A DNA stretch of 64,000 nt from Lentisalinibacter sediminis (GTDB taxonomy: Bacteria; Pseudomonadota; Gammaproteobacteria; Steroidobacterales; Woeseiaceae): positions 248,001 to 312,000 of the forward strand of contig NZ_JAPDRF010000007.1 of assembly GCF_040706615.1 (NCBI RefSeq). Reading direction: 5' to 3'. The notes beneath the pieces are model-generated. The model did no database searches. It was not told the DNA's origin and saw only the letters and a list, made by a program, of their open reading frames with translations. The position numbers and the translations under genes are program-made. Positions 47,742 through 56,342 of the stretch are shown here, piece by piece (position 1 is the first letter of the stretch; every line of letters begins with the position of its first letter).

Positions 47742-48235
47742 GCGGGGTGACGGAAGTGGCGGTAATTGCCCCTGTGGCCGCCGTGGCGGCGCTGCTCGGC
47801 TCGGCAATCGTCGCCGGGGTCTTCTTCGCCTTCTCCAGCTTCGTCATGGGCGCGCTGGCGCGCCTGCCGGCGGCGGAGGGGATCGCGGCGATGCAGTCGA
47901 TCAACGTCGTGGTCCTGAACCGGTCGTTCCTCGGCACGTTCGTCGGCACTGCAGTCGTGTCGCTGGTGGTCGCCGGCCTGGCCGTCGCCGGCTGGGGGAG
48001 CCCGCAGGCACCCTGGTTCCTGGCGGGTGCGCTCGCTTACCTGGTTGGCACGTTTCTGGTGACGGGTCTCGGTAACGTCCCGCTCAACGACCGGCTCGCG
48101 GCGGTCTGCGCGGCGGATCCGGAGGCCGTTCCGCTCTGGGAGCACTACCTCGAAGGCTGGACGCGCCTGAACACGTTGCGCACCGTCGCGGCCGCCGCGG
48201 CCGTTCTATTGTTCACCGCGGGCCTGCGGCACTAG
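47738..48235 (+). CDS. DUF1772 (anthrone oxygenase-like) membrane protein
   Basis: A 165-residue protein with four membrane segments (about 8-32, 58-80, 85-108 and 145-162). The core LLGSAIVAGVFFAFSSFVMGALARLPAAEG and the NVPLNDRLA turn match DUF1772, a family that contains fungal anthrone oxygenases. It overlaps the NmrA-like gene by 4 bases. Co-occurrence of DUF1772 with NmrA-like proteins and TetR regulators is common; the substrate is unknown. Confidence 0.85.
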   Translation: MSGVTEVAVIAPVAAVAALLGSAIVAGVFFAFSSFVMGALARLPAAEGIAAMQSINVVVLNRSFLGTFVGTAVVSLVVAGLAVAGWGSPQAPWFLAGALAYLVGTFLVTGLGNVPLNDRLAAVCAADPEAVPLWEHYLEGWTRLNTLRTVAAAAAVLLFTAGLRH

Positions 48236-48409
48236 GTCGAGCCCGGGGCTCGCTCGTTTTTTGCCGACCGATTAAACGGTTACGCATGATCTGTGGGCAA
48301 TCGTTTTCCCGGGGCACAGTGTCCCAAAAATTGAATCGCATGACGGTCCTTTATCCGGTTTAATTAATGACCGTGACGCTTCGTGTGTTACTGAAAGGGG
48401 AAAACTGCA

Positions 48410-50689
48410 ATGCGTAAACAACCGATACTACTACTCGCTGCCATGGCGATAACGATATCGCCTGCGGTGGCGTCCGAGATGTCACCCGTGGTGGCATCCG
48501 AGAAGGCTCTCGGCCCGAGTGAAGCCAAGCCGAACAGCTTCTGGTGGCCGGAGCAGCTGGATCTGACGCCGCTGCGCCAGCACGACGAAGAGTCCAACCC
48601 TTACGGTGAGGACTTCGACTATGCCGAGGCGTTCGCCGCCCTCGATCTGAAACAGGTCAAATCGGATATCGAGACCGTGCTGACCGATTCCCAGGACTGG
48701 TGGCCCGCCGACTGGGGTCATTACGGTCCGCTGATGATCCGCATGGCCTGGCACAGCGCGGGCACCTACCGCGTGCACGACGGCCGTGGCGGTGCCGGCG
48801 GCGGTCAGCAGCGGTTCGATCCGCTGAACAGCTGGCCGGACAACGCCAACCTGGACAAGGCTCGTCGGCTGCTGTGGCCGATCAAGCAGAAGTACGGCCG
48901 CAGCCTCTCCTGGGCCGACCTGATGATCCTGGCGGGCAACGTCTCGCTGGAGTCCATGGGCTTCAAGACCTTCGGTTTCGCGGGCGGTCGCGAGGACGAC
49001 TGGGAGCCGGAGATCGTCAACTGGGGTCCCGAGACCGAGATGCTCGGACGCGACCGGTTCGACGAGAAGGGCGAACTGCGAGGTTCGCTCGCCGCTATGC
49101 AGATGGGCCTCATCTACGTAAACCCCGAGGGTCCCGGCGGAAATCCCGATCCGATCGCCTCGGCGAAGCAGATTCGTGCGAGCTTCGGCCGCATGGCAAT
49201 GGACGACGCGGAGACCGTTGCCCTGATCGCCGGTGGTCACACCTTCGGCAAGGTGCACGGCGCAGCGAAGCCCGGCGATTGCGTCGGACCGGAACCGGCT
49301 GCCGCGGACCTCGAGGAGCAGGGCCTGGGCTGGCAGAACAAGTGCGGCAAGGGCAACGCCGAGGACACCATCACGAGCGGCCTCGAAGGCGCCTGGACGC
49401 AGACACCGACTCAGTGGTCGATGCTGTATCTCGCCAACCTGTTCAACTTCGAGTGGGAGCAGACCCGCAGCCCGGCCGGCGCCATTCAGTGGGTGCCGAA
49501 GGACGGCGCTGCCGCAGACAGCGTTCCCGACGCTCACGTCGAGGGCAAGCGTAATCCGCCCATCATGCTGACCACGGACCTCGCCCTGAAGGAAGATCCG
49601 GCCTACCGCAAGATCTCGAAGCGGTTCCTGGAGAACCCCGACGAGTTCGAGGACGCGTTCGCACGGGCCTGGTTCAAGCTGACGCACCGTGACATGGGCC
49701 CCCGCGCCCGCTACGTCGGTGCCGAGGTGCCCGAGGAAGCGCTGCTCTGGCAGGATCCCATCCCCGCCGTCGACCACGAACTGATCGATGCCGGCGACGT
49801 CGCCGAGCTGAAGGCGGAGATCCTGGATTCCGGTCTGACGACCGCCGAGCTCGTGCGCACGGCCTGGGCGTCTGCGTCCACCTTCCGCGGCACCGACATG
49901 CGCGGTGGCGCCAACGGGGCGCGCATCCGCCTCGCGCCGCAGCGCGACTGGCCCGTGAACAACCCGAGGGAACTCGACCGGGTGCTGAAGAAGCTCACGA
50001 GCATCCAGAAGGACTTCAACAAGTCGCTGTCGGGTGACAAGCAGGTTTCGCTGGCGGACGTGATCGTGCTCGGCGGTGCCGCCGCCGTCGAGCAGGCCGC
50101 GAAGAAGGCCGGCTACGATGTGCAGGTGCCCTTCGTGCCGGGTCGCATGGATGCGAGCCAGGAGCAGACCGACGTCGAGTCCTTCGCTTATCTGAAGCCG
50201 ACTGCCGATGCCTTCCGCAACTACTATGGCGAGAACAACTACAGCTCGCCGGCGGAGATGATGGTGGAGAAGGCCGACCTGCTGACGCTGACGGTGCCGG
50301 AGATGACGGTGCTCATCGGCGGCATGCGGGCCCTGGACGCCAACACCGGCGGCGCCGACCACGGCGTGTTCACCGATCGTCCCGGCACGCTGAGCAACGA
50401 CTTCTTCGTCAACCTGCTCGACATGTCGACGAAGTGGCAGAAGGCCTCGACCGAGGGCATCTACGAGGGTCGCGACCGGGAGACCGGTGAAGTGCAGTGG
50501 ACCGCCACCCCGGTGGATCTGATCTTCGGTTCCAACTCGGAGCTGCGGGCCGTTGCCGAGGCGTACGCGGCGGACGATGCGCGCGAGAAGTTCGTGCGTG
50601 ACTTCGTCAATGCGTGGGCCAAGGTGATGACCCTGGACCGCTTCGACATCGAGGAAGTCCCGTCTGCCGGCATGGTGGCCAGCCGCTGA
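48410..50689 (+). CDS. katG: Catalase-peroxidase KatG, exported form
   Basis: A bifunctional heme enzyme of 759 residues destroying hydrogen peroxide. All key residues are visible: distal Arg111, Trp114 and His115 (RMAWHSAGTYR), Tyr236 in GLIYVNPEGP and Met262, which with Trp114 form the Met-Tyr-Trp adduct, and proximal His277 in AGGHTFGKVHG. The N-terminus MRKQPILLLAAMAITISPAV is a signal peptide, so the mature enzyme is predicted to be periplasmic, like KatP/KatG2 forms. A 24-base tandem duplication (48458-48505) encodes two successive cleavage-site-like segments, SPAVASE and SPVVASE. Confidence 0.96.
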   Translation: MRKQPILLLAAMAITISPAVASEMSPVVASEKALGPSEAKPNSFWWPEQLDLTPLRQHDEESNPYGEDFDYAEAFAALDLKQVKSDIETVLTDSQDWWPADWGHYGPLMIRMAWHSAGTYRVHDGRGGAGGGQQRFDPLNSWPDNANLDKARRLLWPIKQKYGRSLSWADLMILAGNVSLESMGFKTFGFAGGREDDWEPEIVNWGPETEMLGRDRFDEKGELRGSLAAMQMGLIYVNPEGPGGNPDPIASAKQIRASFGRMAMDDAETVALIAGGHTFGKVHGAAKPGDCVGPEPAAADLEEQGLGWQNKCGKGNAEDTITSGLEGAWTQTPTQWSMLYLANLFNFEWEQTRSPAGAIQWVPKDGAAADSVPDAHVEGKRNPPIMLTTDLALKEDPAYRKISKRFLENPDEFEDAFARAWFKLTHRDMGPRARYVGAEVPEEALLWQDPIPAVDHELIDAGDVAELKAEILDSGLTTAELVRTAWASASTFRGTDMRGGANGARIRLAPQRDWPVNNPRELDRVLKKLTSIQKDFNKSLSGDKQVSLADVIVLGGAAAVEQAAKKAGYDVQVPFVPGRMDASQEQTDVESFAYLKPTADAFRNYYGENNYSSPAEMMVEKADLLTLTVPEMTVLIGGMRALDANTGGADHGVFTDRPGTLSNDFFVNLLDMSTKWQKASTEGIYEGRDRETGEVQWTATPVDLIFGSNSELRAVAEAYAADDAREKFVRDFVNAWAKVMTLDRFDIEEVPSAGMVASR
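48458..48505 (+). repeat. Tandem 24-base duplication in katG leader
   Basis: Two imperfect copies (48458-48481 and 48482-48505, 18 of 24 bases alike) duplicate eight codons around the signal-peptidase site, keeping the frame. Confidence 0.75.
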
Positions 50690-50752
50690 AACGCAGCTGA
50701 TGCCACTATGGTCACAGCGCCGCTCTAGCGGCCCGTGACCGGCCGAAAACGG

Positions 50753-50787
50753 AACGGCGGCGTAGGGATGCGCCGCCGTTTCTTTGT
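50753..50787 (+). terminator. Terminator between katG and nfi
   Basis: A perfect 10-base stem AACGGCGGCG/CGCCGCCGTT with an 8-base loop, followed by TCTTTG. On the minus strand the stem is preceded by C-rich DNA, so it mainly ends katG transcription; it may serve convergent nfi too. Confidence 0.8.
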
Positions 50788-50798
50788 ATCCAGGCGGC

Positions 50799-51497
50799 TC
50801 AGGCGTCCGGGACCAGCCCACCCCGGTAAGCGCCCTCCCGCTTGTACCGCGCCACCAGCCGGTCGGCCAGCCGGGTGGGCTCCGGGAGCCGGTAACCACG
50901 GCCGCAGGCCAGCACCCAATCGATGCTGGATTCGTGATCGACGAGGTGTCCCGGGCTGACGTAGAGCGGCTTCACGCCGTCACGGGTACGCAGTACGGAG
51001 CCGATGCGCTCGTCCTCGTCCATCAATGGGGCAACCGACCCGCGCCGCTGCCCGGGTTCCCGGTGGGTGCCGCACAGCCGCGATTTGGCACAGCCGACGG
51101 TGGGAAGGCCGACGATGAGCCCCAAATGCGTAGCGAGGCCCATCCGCCGCGGGTGCGCGATGCCCTGGCCGTCACAGAGGATGCCGCCCACCGGCGTCTG
51201 CAGTCGGCGCAGCACCTGAAGCAATACCGGTACCTCCCGGAAGGAGAGCAGGCCCGGTACGTAGGGGAAGCGCAGCGGCGCCCGCGCGGCGCGGGTCTCG
51301 ACCACCGTCTTTCCGGCCGTGTCCCAGACCACGCCGACGGCGACGACCGAGTCGCCCAGGAACGCGCAGTCCAGCCCGGCGATGCGACGGGGCAGCGGCG
51401 CAGGCCGCAGTCGGACGCGGTCCCGCAGGCGGCGCTGTACGGTGACCGCCTGCTTCGGCGTGAGCTTCCACGGATGGGGAGACCGCGGGATCTTCAT
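50799..51497 (-). CDS. nfi: Endonuclease V
   Basis: Nicks DNA near deaminated bases such as hypoxanthine. It has 232 residues with the family motifs RIAGLDCAFLGD (catalytic Asp), FPYVPGLLSFREVPVLL (wedge PYVP and Glu), GILCDGQGIAHPRRMGLATH (catalytic Asp) and VGCAKSRL. The stop lies just past the katG terminator. The start overlaps the upstream response-regulator stop by 4 bases, an unusual pairing that may only reflect compact packing. Confidence 0.94.
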   Translation of the reverse strand: MKIPRSPHPWKLTPKQAVTVQRRLRDRVRLRPAPLPRRIAGLDCAFLGDSVVAVGVVWDTAGKTVVETRAARAPLRFPYVPGLLSFREVPVLLQVLRRLQTPVGGILCDGQGIAHPRRMGLATHLGLIVGLPTVGCAKSRLCGTHREPGQRRGSVAPLMDEDERIGSVLRTRDGVKPLYVSPGHLVDHESSIDWVLACGRGYRLPEPTRLADRLVARYKREGAYRGGLVPDA

Positions 51498-52159
51498 CCT
51501 GGGCCCCGGCTACGGCCGGCAAGCAATCCCATCTCGATGGCCTTCAGGACCGCGCGGGTACGATCGCGGACGCCGAGCTTGCCGAGGATGCTCGATACCT
51601 GATTCTTGATGGTGCCTTCGGACCGGCTGAGCGCCGTGGCGATCTCGCGGTTGCTGTAGCCGCCGGCCATCAGACGGATGACTTCCGTCTCCCGCGGCGT
51701 CAGGCGCTCCGGCGGCGCCGCGGCAACGGAACCGGCGCTGCCGGTGAGTCCGCGCAGCAGCGACTCGGTGACGCCCGGCTGGATCATGGTCCTGCCGGCG
51801 GCGACGGACTCGATGGCCTCGATCAGACTCTCCAGCGAGACGTCCTTCAGCAGGTAACCCTTGGCCCCGGCCTGGATGCCGGCCAGCACCTGGTTGTGGT
51901 CGTCGAAGGTCGTAAGGATGATGACGGGGATATCGAGCCCGGCATCGGCAAGCGCTCGTGTTGCCTCCGCCCCGTCCATGCGCGGCATGCGCATGTCCAT
52001 GAGGATGACGTCCGGTCGGTGGGTGCTTGCGAGTTCGACCGCCTGGTCGCCGTCGCCGCCTTCGGCTACCACGGCGACCCGGTCGGACAGTTCGAGCAGG
52101 CCGCGGATGCCCTGGCGCACCAGGGTCTGATCGTCGATGAGCAGGAGGCGGGTGGCCAC
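51494..52159 (-). CDS. NarL/LuxR-type response regulator
   Basis: A 221-residue regulator. The receiver domain (1-120) has the phosphoacceptor in VILMDMRMPRMDG and KGYLLKD at its end. The C-terminal LuxR helix-turn-helix is LTPRETEVIRLMAGGYSNRE and on. It pairs with the histidine kinase 5 bases upstream. Targets are unknown; the adjacent DUF2306-like membrane gene (53417) is divergent and is a candidate. Confidence 0.93.
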   Translation of the reverse strand: MATRLLLIDDQTLVRQGIRGLLELSDRVAVVAEGGDGDQAVELASTHRPDVILMDMRMPRMDGAEATRALADAGLDIPVIILTTFDDHNQVLAGIQAGAKGYLLKDVSLESLIEAIESVAAGRTMIQPGVTESLLRGLTGSAGSVAAAPPERLTPRETEVIRLMAGGYSNREIATALSRSEGTIKNQVSSILGKLGVRDRTRAVLKAIEMGLLAGRSRGPG

Positions 52160-52164
52160 GGTGC

Positions 52165-53286
52165 TCAGCCGGGCAGCGGCACGGTGGCGCGCAGCCGCAG
52201 CGCCCGTCCGGCGCGGTCCAGCTGCAAAGTGCCGCGCAGCGCCTGCAGCCGCTCGCGCATGCCGGTCAGTCCGTTGCCCTCGGTGACCTCACCCTGCACG
52301 CGGCCGTCGTCGCTCACCTCGAGGTGGATGGCACGATCCGCCTGCCAGATACGGATGCGGCACTCGCTGGCGTCGGCGTGACGCAGCGTATTGGTCACCG
52401 CCTCCTGTACGCAGCGCAGCAGGGTTTGCGCGATGCCGACGTCGTCGATCGCCAGGGCGTCCTCGATGTCGAGGCGCATGTCGAGGCGCGGTGTGCTGCC
52501 CACGATCAGCCGGATCGCGGCTTCGAGGTCGAGGCCCTGGTCGTCCCGCAGTGCGCTGACGGCTTCGCGGACGTCGCTCAGCAGCAGCCGTGCCAGCGCC
52601 CGGCACTCGCCGATCTTCTCGCGGGTCTCCCCCACCGAGGTGCGCTCGGCGATCTGCAGGTTGATCGACAGTGCGGTGAGGTGATGCCCCAGCAGGTCGT
52701 GCAGTTCGCGGGCGATACGCGTGCGTTCTCCCTGGCGGGAAGCCTCCGCGAGCAGGCGTTGCGTGGCCATCAGTTCCCGGTTCAGCGACTCCACCTCGAG
52801 ACGGGCGGCATCGGCCTCCACCGCGCTGCGCGCGCTCAGGAGCGCGAAGAGGTGGAAGGTGCCGAACAAGGTCGTCTGGATGGCCGCATTCACGTAGCCG
52901 CCCGCCGGGACGTACACCGCGAACCACGCGAGCAAGAGACCGGCCAGCAGCCACCAGAGCGTGCGCGGGGAATAGAACTCCGCGGCCATTGCGATCCAGA
53001 TGATCGTGTAGATCGGTACGAAGCTGATACTCGTGAGCGCGCCGATGGCGAGTGCGCTGACGGGCTGCGACCACAGGGCGGCGAGCCGGAGCAACCGCGC
53101 TGCGGAATCGTGTCCCGCAAGCAGGATGCCGCCGAGAATGAGGAGCGCCAGGATGGCAGCGCCCCAGAACAGGGGCGACGGCTCGCCGGCCCTGCCCGCA
53201 ATGACGAACAGCGCGAATCCCGTGACCGCCCCCCAGGTGATCCAGGCGGCTATGGCCGGCAGCGCATCTCCCCGGTCGTGGCTCAT
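52165..53286 (-). CDS. NarL-family sensor histidine kinase (DesK-like)
   Basis: A 373-residue kinase with five or six membrane helices in the first 165 residues and no large periplasmic domain. It has a coiled linker, a HisKA_3 domain with the phosphoacceptor in IARELHDLLGHHLTALSIN, and an HATPase with AVTNTLRHA and GNGLTGMRERL. The intramembrane sensor layout resembles DesK, a membrane-fluidity sensor, but the signal cannot be read. The start is ATG at 53286; longer frames add a non-family Arg-rich stretch. Confidence 0.92.
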   Translation of the reverse strand: MSHDRGDALPAIAAWITWGAVTGFALFVIAGRAGEPSPLFWGAAILALLILGGILLAGHDSAARLLRLAALWSQPVSALAIGALTSISFVPIYTIIWIAMAAEFYSPRTLWWLLAGLLLAWFAVYVPAGGYVNAAIQTTLFGTFHLFALLSARSAVEADAARLEVESLNRELMATQRLLAEASRQGERTRIARELHDLLGHHLTALSINLQIAERTSVGETREKIGECRALARLLLSDVREAVSALRDDQGLDLEAAIRLIVGSTPRLDMRLDIEDALAIDDVGIAQTLLRCVQEAVTNTLRHADASECRIRIWQADRAIHLEVSDDGRVQGEVTEGNGLTGMRERLQALRGTLQLDRAGRALRLRATVPLPG

Positions 53287-53416
53287 GCACCGATTGTGGC
53301 GTGAGCGGGCGTGATCCGCCATAGGCCGAAAGTCACGGCGTGTACTCCTGACCAATGGCACTTAGCGCGCGAGGCTGCGGTGGCTACCGTTGCAGACCAG
53401 CAAGGAGGAGAGTCCC

Positions 53417-54160
53417 ATGACCACATTACACGGCCTGTTCGTCGACGCCCACGTCGCGGTCGCCAGCATCGCGCTGCTCCTGTTCTGGGTGCCCGCATTC
53501 GCCCGCAAGGGAAGTCCGCTCCACGTCGGTGCCGGACGTGTCTACGCCGTCTGCATGTATGCAGTGACGGGCAGCGCGTTCATCGTATCGTTGATGGTGA
53601 TCGCCGACCCGCTGGGCATCCGCTATCCCGACGGTCTTCCTGCCGGCGCGGATGCCGCGCGCGTTGCCGCCGGCAACCGGGCCGGCAGCCTGTTCCTGCT
53701 GATGCTCTCGGTGCTCGTCTTCGCCAGCGTCCGGCACGGGATGGCCGCCCTGCGCGAGCGGACCCGGCCGGGCACGCTCTCGCGGCCGCAGCACCGCGGG
53801 ATACTGGTCGCGCTCGCCGTGCTGGGCCTGATCTCCATTGGGCTGGGCCTACGGTTCGGGCATCTGTTGCTCATCATCTTCGGTGGTGTCGGCATGCTTG
53901 CCGCCATCGGCATGTTCCGGGAGACCCGGAAGCCCGGGATGAGCCACCGCGAACTGGTGGTCGTGCACCTGAACGGGATGATCGGCAGCGGCATCGGTGC
54001 CTATACGGCTTTCTTCGCTTTCGGCGGCAGGAGTTTTCTCGGCGAACTGCTGCCGGGGCAATGGCACGTAATCCCGTGGATACTGCCGACAGTGATCGGC
54101 GTCATCGCCGGCAGCCGCATCAGCCGGCGCTGGCTCGGCCGGCGGGGCGCGATGCGCTAG
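53417..54160 (+). CDS. DUF2306-like multi-spanning membrane protein
   Basis: A 247-residue protein with seven or eight hydrophobic segments (first at about 8-28). Patterns such as HVGAGRVYAVCMYAVTGSAF and RELVVVHLNGMIGSGIGAYT, with conserved His residues inside helices, resemble DUF2306 proteins, which are uncharacterised. It is preceded by AAGGAGG. It is divergent from the sensor kinase (130 bases), so it may be the target of that two-component system. Its TAG stop overlaps the convergent gene's stop by 4 bases (CTAG). Confidence 0.75.
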   Translation: MTTLHGLFVDAHVAVASIALLLFWVPAFARKGSPLHVGAGRVYAVCMYAVTGSAFIVSLMVIADPLGIRYPDGLPAGADAARVAAGNRAGSLFLLMLSVLVFASVRHGMAALRERTRPGTLSRPQHRGILVALAVLGLISIGLGLRFGHLLLIIFGGVGMLAAIGMFRETRKPGMSHRELVVVHLNGMIGSGIGAYTAFFAFGGRSFLGELLPGQWHVIPWILPTVIGVIAGSRISRRWLGRRGAMR

Positions 54161-55002
54161 GCTGCCTGCTCCCGTTCATCGAGCAATTCGTCACGCCACT
54201 CGTGGACATTCATCTCGATGACGGCGAATCCGGCTATCCAGACGAACGTATCCCAGGTGTAGATCCAGTGGCCGAGATAGGCCCACCAGCCCGCAAGCAC
54301 GAACAGGATGGCATAGCCGAGCAGTTTCAGGGTCTTCGCACTCGTCATGAGTACCCCGCCGGTGACCCCGCGGCCCTGTTGGCGGACGACGATCTCGATG
54401 GCGAATATGATGACCAGCCAGGTGATGGCCTCGATCACGTCCCCCCAGGCGAGGCGGCGCTCGAGCTCCAGGCCGGCCTCCGAACTCACCAGCGGGTTGT
54501 CGCCGAGATAGTAGAACGCCGAGGCGTCGGACAGCGTCGCACAGTTCTCGTCGGTCACGGCGGTGTACTCGAGGTTGTAGACGAAGGTCAGGTTGTTACC
54601 GGCGAGGTCGCAGAGGGAGGTGGCGTTCACCACCGGTCTGGTCGCGGAGTAGTCGACGGCCGTAACGCCGTAGGCGAAGACGGTGTGCGCGATCATCGCG
54701 TAACAGAGTATCCGGACGCCGTGCACGGTCTTCCCGATCCACGCTCGCCATTGCCGGTCCTCGAGTGTGTAGGTTTCGATCTCGAACATGGCCAGCAGGA
54801 CCAGCCAGGCGGCGGTATCCAGGGTGGTTGCGAACTCGCCGGTCCAGTCCAGCAGCGTCGACGCTCCGGTCAGGGTATGCAGGGCCCGGTCCACGTCCTC
54901 GTAAATGTAGACGCCGAAATTGGCGAGGAGCAGCGAGTAGACGATCCACTTGACGGTCTGCTGGATCTTGTGGAGGTCGGCCGTCGCGAGGGCGTCCCTC
55001 AC
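54157..55002 (-). CDS. Membrane protein of unknown family
   Basis: A 281-residue protein with about six hydrophobic segments (near 17-35, 60-76, 94-116, 188-206, 222-246 and 248-266). A soluble loop at about 120-185 carries cysteines in TSLCDLAGN and DENCATLSD that could form a periplasmic disulfide. I do not recognise a family. Its start overlaps the stop of the FAD oxidoreductase gene by 4 bases, so the two are coupled and probably act together. Confidence 0.75.
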   Translation of the reverse strand: MRDALATADLHKIQQTVKWIVYSLLLANFGVYIYEDVDRALHTLTGASTLLDWTGEFATTLDTAAWLVLLAMFEIETYTLEDRQWRAWIGKTVHGVRILCYAMIAHTVFAYGVTAVDYSATRPVVNATSLCDLAGNNLTFVYNLEYTAVTDENCATLSDASAFYYLGDNPLVSSEAGLELERRLAWGDVIEAITWLVIIFAIEIVVRQQGRGVTGGVLMTSAKTLKLLGYAILFVLAGWWAYLGHWIYTWDTFVWIAGFAVIEMNVHEWRDELLDEREQAA

Positions 55003-56288
55003 AGCCGGTCCTTCACCTGATGGTAGAGCACCCCCAGCGCGACCAGTGGCTTGCGCAGGAGATAGGCGCCGGGCACGATCCGCGGCTTCACCGCAGCGAA
55101 CAGATCAAAGCGCTCCATGACGCCGCCGACGGCGTCCGCCATGATCTGACCGGCCAGGTGGGTCACGTTCACGCCGTGACCCGAATAACCCTGACAGTAG
55201 TAGACATTGGGCGAGACCCGGCCCAGCTGGGGCACGCGATTCAGCGGCACCCCGATGGTTCCGCCCCAGGCATAGTCGATGCGCACCTCGGCGAGTTCCG
55301 GGTAGATCCGTGCCATCTTCGCCCGATGGCTGCGCCGGATGCGCTCCGGATCTTCGCCGGAGTAGCCGCTGCGCCCGCCGAACAACAGGCGCTTGTCCGC
55401 GCTCAGGCGGTAGTACTCGACCAGATAGCTGGGGTCGCACACGGCGAGATCGTGCGGGTTGATCTTTGCGACCATCGGGGCAGCCAGCGGTTCGGTGGCG
55501 ATGATGTAGCTTCTGACCGGGAACAGGGCGCCCCGCAGTTCCGGTTCCGCGTCGTGGTAGGCATTGCCGGCGATCAAGACGGCATCGGCCGTGACCGAGC
55601 CCTCGGCGGTGACCACCCTCGGCCTGCCGCCCTTGTCGATCCGCAGCGCGGGTGAGTTCTCGTAGATCGTCGCGCCGCGGGAAACGGCGGCACGGGCCTC
55701 GCCGATGCAGAGATTCAGCGGATGCAGATGCCCGTTTGCCATGTTCAGCAGGCCGCCGATATAGGCTTCCGTACCGATCGTCTGCGCGGTCTCGTCGCGC
55801 GAGAGAAGCCTGAATTCGTGCGGGAAGCGAGCCTTCTCCAGTCGCTCGTAGTCGGCTTCGAGATCGCGCAGGTGCCGTTCCCGGATCGCGACGTCGATAT
55901 AGCCCGATTTCAGGTCGCAGCGGATGTCGTAGCGCTCGACCCGGTCGCGGATGATTTCATGCCCGGCCCAGCGCAGCTCCCCGAACAGCTCCTCGGTATC
56001 CCGGCCCCAGTGTCGGGCGATGACATCCTCGCCGGAGATGCCGCCGATCATCTGACCGCCGTTGCGCCCGGAGGCGCCCCAGCCGACCCGGTTGGCCTCG
56101 ACCACGTGCACGTCGTAGCCGCGTTCCGCCAGGTGCAGCGCCGTCGAGATGCCGGTGAACCCGGCGCCGACGACACACACGTCCGCGCGCTGCGCACCTC
56201 GCAGCGGTGCGAAGTCGGTGGCGTCGTTGACGGTCGCCGCGTAGTAGGAGGCGGTGTGGTCCTGCAGCCCGGTCATGGCATTCTCCAT
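54999..56288 (-). CDS. DadA/PuuB-like FAD amine oxidoreductase
   Basis: A 429-residue DAO-fold flavoprotein. The FAD site is VCVVGAGFTGISTALHLAER (about 36-55), then VVEANRVGWGASGRNGGQ typical of gamma-glutamylputrescine oxidase and related amine oxidases. The C-terminal part has NVYYCQGYSGHGVNVTHLAGQ. These enzymes oxidise secondary amines or amino acids using FAD and pass electrons to oxygen or quinones. The coupled membrane protein downstream could be an electron partner or transporter, which is speculative. It stands 54 bases from the AraC gene on the same strand. Confidence 0.88.
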   Translation of the reverse strand: MENAMTGLQDHTASYYAATVNDATDFAPLRGAQRADVCVVGAGFTGISTALHLAERGYDVHVVEANRVGWGASGRNGGQMIGGISGEDVIARHWGRDTEELFGELRWAGHEIIRDRVERYDIRCDLKSGYIDVAIRERHLRDLEADYERLEKARFPHEFRLLSRDETAQTIGTEAYIGGLLNMANGHLHPLNLCIGEARAAVSRGATIYENSPALRIDKGGRPRVVTAEGSVTADAVLIAGNAYHDAEPELRGALFPVRSYIIATEPLAAPMVAKINPHDLAVCDPSYLVEYYRLSADKRLLFGGRSGYSGEDPERIRRSHRAKMARIYPELAEVRIDYAWGGTIGVPLNRVPQLGRVSPNVYYCQGYSGHGVNVTHLAGQIMADAVGGVMERFDLFAAVKPRIVPGAYLLRKPLVALGVLYHQVKDRL

Positions 56289-56342
56289 GTGCTGACGTGG
56301 CCGTGGTCCGGGCGGGTGTTCATACGGTCGGGCGGCGGCGCG

